A stretch of 64,000 bases of DNA. It comes from NCEH01 sp040049195. Its GTDB lineage: Bacteria; Pseudomonadota; Alphaproteobacteria; Rhizobiales; Xanthobacteraceae. The translations under genes were made by a program, and so were the position numbers. This document shows, piece after piece, positions 61,867 to 64,000 of this stretch. Under the pieces are notes generated by a model. It searched no databases and had not been told where the DNA came from. It worked only from the letters and a program-made list of their open reading frames with translations. The DNA lies in assembly GCF_040049195.1 (NCBI RefSeq), contig NZ_JBDZDL010000002.1. One strand, written 5' to 3'. Numbering within the stretch: the first letter of the stretch is position 1; each line of letters begins with the position of its first letter.

Positions 61867-62930
61867 ACATTCCTTTTGACCGGCCGGTGCGCCGGCCCCG
61901 CCGCGTGACGCAAGCTACCGTGACGCTGGCCCATGGCGGCGGCGGCACGGCCATGCGCGATCTCATCGAAGATGTGTTTCTGGAGACTTTCGCTGGGGCA
62001 GGGCACCCCGCCCCGGAAGATCAGGCGCGCTTCGACCTGACGGCCCTGGCCGCGCTGGGCGACCGGCTGGCCTTCACGACCGATTCATTCGTCGTCGATC
62101 CGCTGTTCTTCCCCGGCGGAGACATAGGCACCCTCGCCGTCTGCGGTACGGTGAACGATCTCGCCGTCGGCGGAGCGCGACCCGTGGCCCTGTCTTGCGC
62201 GGTCATTATCGAAGAAGGATTGCCGGTCGAAACCCTGCGCGTGGTCGTGGCCTCGATGGCGCGCGCGGCGGTGGCGGCGGGCGTGTCCATCGTGACCGGC
62301 GACACGAAAGTGGTCGCGCGCGGCGCGTGCGACAAGCTTTTCATCACCACCACCGGCATCGGCGTGGTGAGGACCGGGCTCGATGTGGGCATAGACCGCG
62401 CGAGGCCCGGCGACGTGGTGCTGGTGAATGGCCTGCTGGGCGATCACGGAGCGGCGATTTTAAATGCCCGAGGGGATCTGGCTTTGGAGACCACGATCCA
62501 AAGCGATTGCGCCCCATTGCATGATCTCGTCGACGTTCTCGTCACGGCCGCGCCGGGGGTTCGAATGATGCGGGATGCCACACGCGGCGGTGCCGCGGCG
62601 GTGCTCAATGAACTGGCAGAGGCGAGCGCGGTGGGTGTGCGGGTACGCGAAACGGATCTGCCGATCCGCCCCGAAGTGAACGGCTTTTGCGAGATTCTCG
62701 GCCTCGACCCGCTCTATCTTGCCAATGAGGGCAAGCTGATCGCAGTGGTCCCTGCCGAGGAAGCGGCGGCCGCACTTGCGGCATGGCGTGTGCATCCATT
62801 GGGGCAGGGGGCCGTCGCCATCGGCACCGTGGTCGCGGAACGGCCCGGCCGTGTCGTGATGGAAACGCGCTTCGGCGGCGAGCGCATCGTGGACATGCTG
62901 GTCGGCGATCAATTGCCCCGGATCTGTTGA
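61863..62930 (+). CDS. hypE: Hydrogenase maturation protein HypE
   Basis: A 355-residue PurM-like enzyme that dehydrates the carbamoyl group received from HypF to a thiocyanate on its last residue. The chain ends PRIC, the essential C-terminal cysteine. LAHGGGGTAMRDLIEDVF starts the ATP-binding core; TDSFVVDPLFFPGGDIG and TRGGAAAVLNELAE follow. The start at 61863 overlaps the hypD stop. Confidence 0.97.
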   Translation: MNIPFDRPVRRPRRVTQATVTLAHGGGGTAMRDLIEDVFLETFAGAGHPAPEDQARFDLTALAALGDRLAFTTDSFVVDPLFFPGGDIGTLAVCGTVNDLAVGGARPVALSCAVIIEEGLPVETLRVVVASMARAAVAAGVSIVTGDTKVVARGACDKLFITTTGIGVVRTGLDVGIDRARPGDVVLVNGLLGDHGAAILNARGDLALETTIQSDCAPLHDLVDVLVTAAPGVRMMRDATRGGAAAVLNELAEASAVGVRVRETDLPIRPEVNGFCEILGLDPLYLANEGKLIAVVPAEEAAAALAAWRVHPLGQGAVAIGTVVAERPGRVVMETRFGGERIVDMLVGDQLPRIC

Positions 62931-62971
62931 GTTTGATGCAAGATGAACCCGTCCTTCAGGAGAGTGGCTTT

Positions 62972-63574
62972 ATGACCCGTCCCGCCTTTCGTCTTCTCGC
63001 GATCGCCGGAGCCTTGGCCCTGGTGCCTTCAATGGCCTTCGCCCATACCGGCGTCGGAGCCACGCACGGTTTCGTCCATGGCTTCATGCATCCGGTGACC
63101 GGCCTCGATCACGTGCTCGCCATGGTCACGGTCGGCATTCTGGCTTGGCAGATGGGCGGGCGCGCCCTTTGGCTGCTGCCGGCCAGCTTCGTCGCCTTGA
63201 TGGCGGCGGGCGGCGCCCTGGGCATGGGCGGCTTCGACCTGCCATACGTCGAGACGGGCATCGCCTTGTCGGTGGTCGTCCTTGGGGCTGCGGTGGCCCT
63301 GGGGGTGAAAGCGCCGCTGGCCTTCGCCATGGGCTTGGTCGGTATGTTCGCCGTTTTCCATGGTCACGCACACGGCGCCGAAATGCCGGAGAACGTCGGC
63401 GGCCTGTCCTATGGCCTCGGTTTCATGCTTGGCACCGCGCTGCTGCATCTCGCCGGCCTGGGCCTTGGCTTCGCCATTGGCCGGCTGGGCGAAACGTCCG
63501 GACGGGCGTGGGTGCGCGGCGCAGGTGCCGCCATTTCCCTCGCGGGCGTGGCGCTACTGAGCGGCGCACTCTGA
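62972..63574 (+). CDS. hupE: HupE/UreJ-family nickel permease
   Basis: A 200-residue membrane protein with a signal peptide (MTRPAFRLLAIAGALALVPSMAFA) and about six TM helices. Conserved histidines in HGFMHPVTGLDHVLAM and FHGHAHGAEMP are Ni-binding candidates. HupE of R. leguminosarum transports nickel; the same role is inferred here. AGGAGAG lies upstream. It is the last gene of the hup-hyp array. Confidence 0.93.
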   Translation: MTRPAFRLLAIAGALALVPSMAFAHTGVGATHGFVHGFMHPVTGLDHVLAMVTVGILAWQMGGRALWLLPASFVALMAAGGALGMGGFDLPYVETGIALSVVVLGAAVALGVKAPLAFAMGLVGMFAVFHGHAHGAEMPENVGGLSYGLGFMLGTALLHLAGLGLGFAIGRLGETSGRAWVRGAGAAISLAGVALLSGAL

Positions 63575-63875
63575 GGGATCCACAGGCCGCGAGAGTTGGC
63601 CGGTGCTGCGACGTTCGCGGTGCCGGCCTCGCTGCTGATCACCATCGGCCGCACACCGAGCAGTCTCGTGCGTAGTCCCGCGATGCCTATGAAGATAGTT
63701 CCATAATATCTCTTCTGCGACTCGCGGATTGTCGAATTCCGTCCAGTCCAGAGCTTTCATCCCTGCCCGCAGCTTGAATTGTGGCTGCCGGCCGGTCACT
63801 ACATCGCGGCCCCGGTTCCGCGCGGTTTGACGGCGCCCGGCCAGGGGCGATGTTGCCCTTGGCCGGAATGCTTGC
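63575..63875. other. Intergenic region at the end of the hup cluster
   Basis: 301 bases with no recognised gene. A reverse-strand frame with ATG at 63760 and GGGCAGGG upstream reads MKALDWTEFDNPRVAEEILW for about 70 residues, but it continues into a basic, shadow-like sequence and overlaps the hupE end. No family can be named. Confidence 0.4.
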
Positions 63876-64000
63876 TCACTCTGCAGCCTGGATGTTCCTT
63901 GCGCCGACCTGCTTTCCCGGCCGCCCGACGCTGTCGTAGGTGAAGCCGGCTTCGGCCATCTCGTCCGGCCGATAGATATTGCGCAAATCCACCAGCACCG
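63876..64000 (-). CDS. UDP-glucose 6-dehydrogenase, C-terminal fragment (cut by window edge)
   Basis: The right edge encodes on the reverse strand the last about 41 residues of a protein ending VDLRNIYRPDEMAEAGFTY then DSVGRPGKQVGARNIQAAE, the C-terminus typical of UDP-glucose/GDP-mannose dehydrogenases, which make UDP-glucuronate for polysaccharides. The stop is at 63876-63878. Only this tail is visible; the family call rests on the DLRNIYRP-GFTY pattern. Confidence 0.75.
   Translation of the reverse strand, partial: VLVDLRNIYRPDEMAEAGFTYDSVGRPGKQVGARNIQAAE

Overview
The window is a GC-rich chromosomal stretch from an alphaproteobacterium, most likely of the Hyphomicrobiales and probably Xanthobacteraceae (Azorhizobium/Xanthobacter-like). 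The evidence is the very high GC content, GTG/ATG starts with 4-nt stop/start overlaps, a GTTC-N7-GTTC alphaproteobacterial SOS box in front of lexA, alphaproteobacterial families (DUF2842, ubiquinol-cytochrome c chaperone, MerR-plsX-fabH-ihfA block), and the hydrogenase gene order hupTUV-hypF-hupSLC-hupDFGHJK-hypAB-hupR-hypCDE-hupE. Genus is an inference. No insertion sequence, prophage, CRISPR array or rRNA operon was seen.

Left half (1-43.2 kb), housekeeping: a divergent LysR regulator with an lrgAB/cidAB pair; ctaA (haem A synthase); a two-TM polysaccharide-copolymerase-like protein with a degenerate ATPase domain; small-molecule enzymes; rplM-rpsI with promoter and terminator; a histidine phosphatase; a soluble PAS-PAS chemoreceptor and a PAS-GGDEF cyclase; tRNA-Lys; an M20 amidohydrolase; tusA-gltX; comEC; lexA-moeA-moaC; trpC-trpD-trpG-trpE-ppiD (reverse strand); tpiA; bamE; a cytochrome bc1 chaperone with a DUF177 gene; plsX-fabH-ihfA-merR; rlpA; tRNA-Pro; a membrane GGDEF cyclase; an AI-2E/PerM-family protein; glgX; and an MBL-fold hydrolase.

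Right half (43.3-63.6 kb): one uninterrupted, all-forward, about 20-kb membrane-bound [NiFe] uptake hydrogenase system. HupT (kinase), HupUV (H2-sensing hydrogenase) and HupR (NtrC-type regulator) form the predicted H2-sensing cascade. HupS/HupL/HupC are the Tat-exported, quinone-coupled enzyme. HypA-F, HupD, HupF, HupG, HupH, HupJ and HupK build and protect the NiFe active site and the small subunit. HupE is a nickel permease. A consensus sigma-54 promoter with an IHF consensus site precedes hupS. A terminator follows hupC, and a second, degenerate -24/-12 element precedes hupD. HupJ carries an N-terminal rubredoxin domain (a HupI-HupJ fusion).

The right edge holds the 3' end of a UDP-glucose 6-dehydrogenase gene on the reverse strand. 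No wholly unknown multigene system was found; the most unusual points are the pseudo-ATPase copolymerase, the HupI-HupJ fusion, the HupK cysteine pattern, the split hup promoters and the large disordered extension on the MerR protein.
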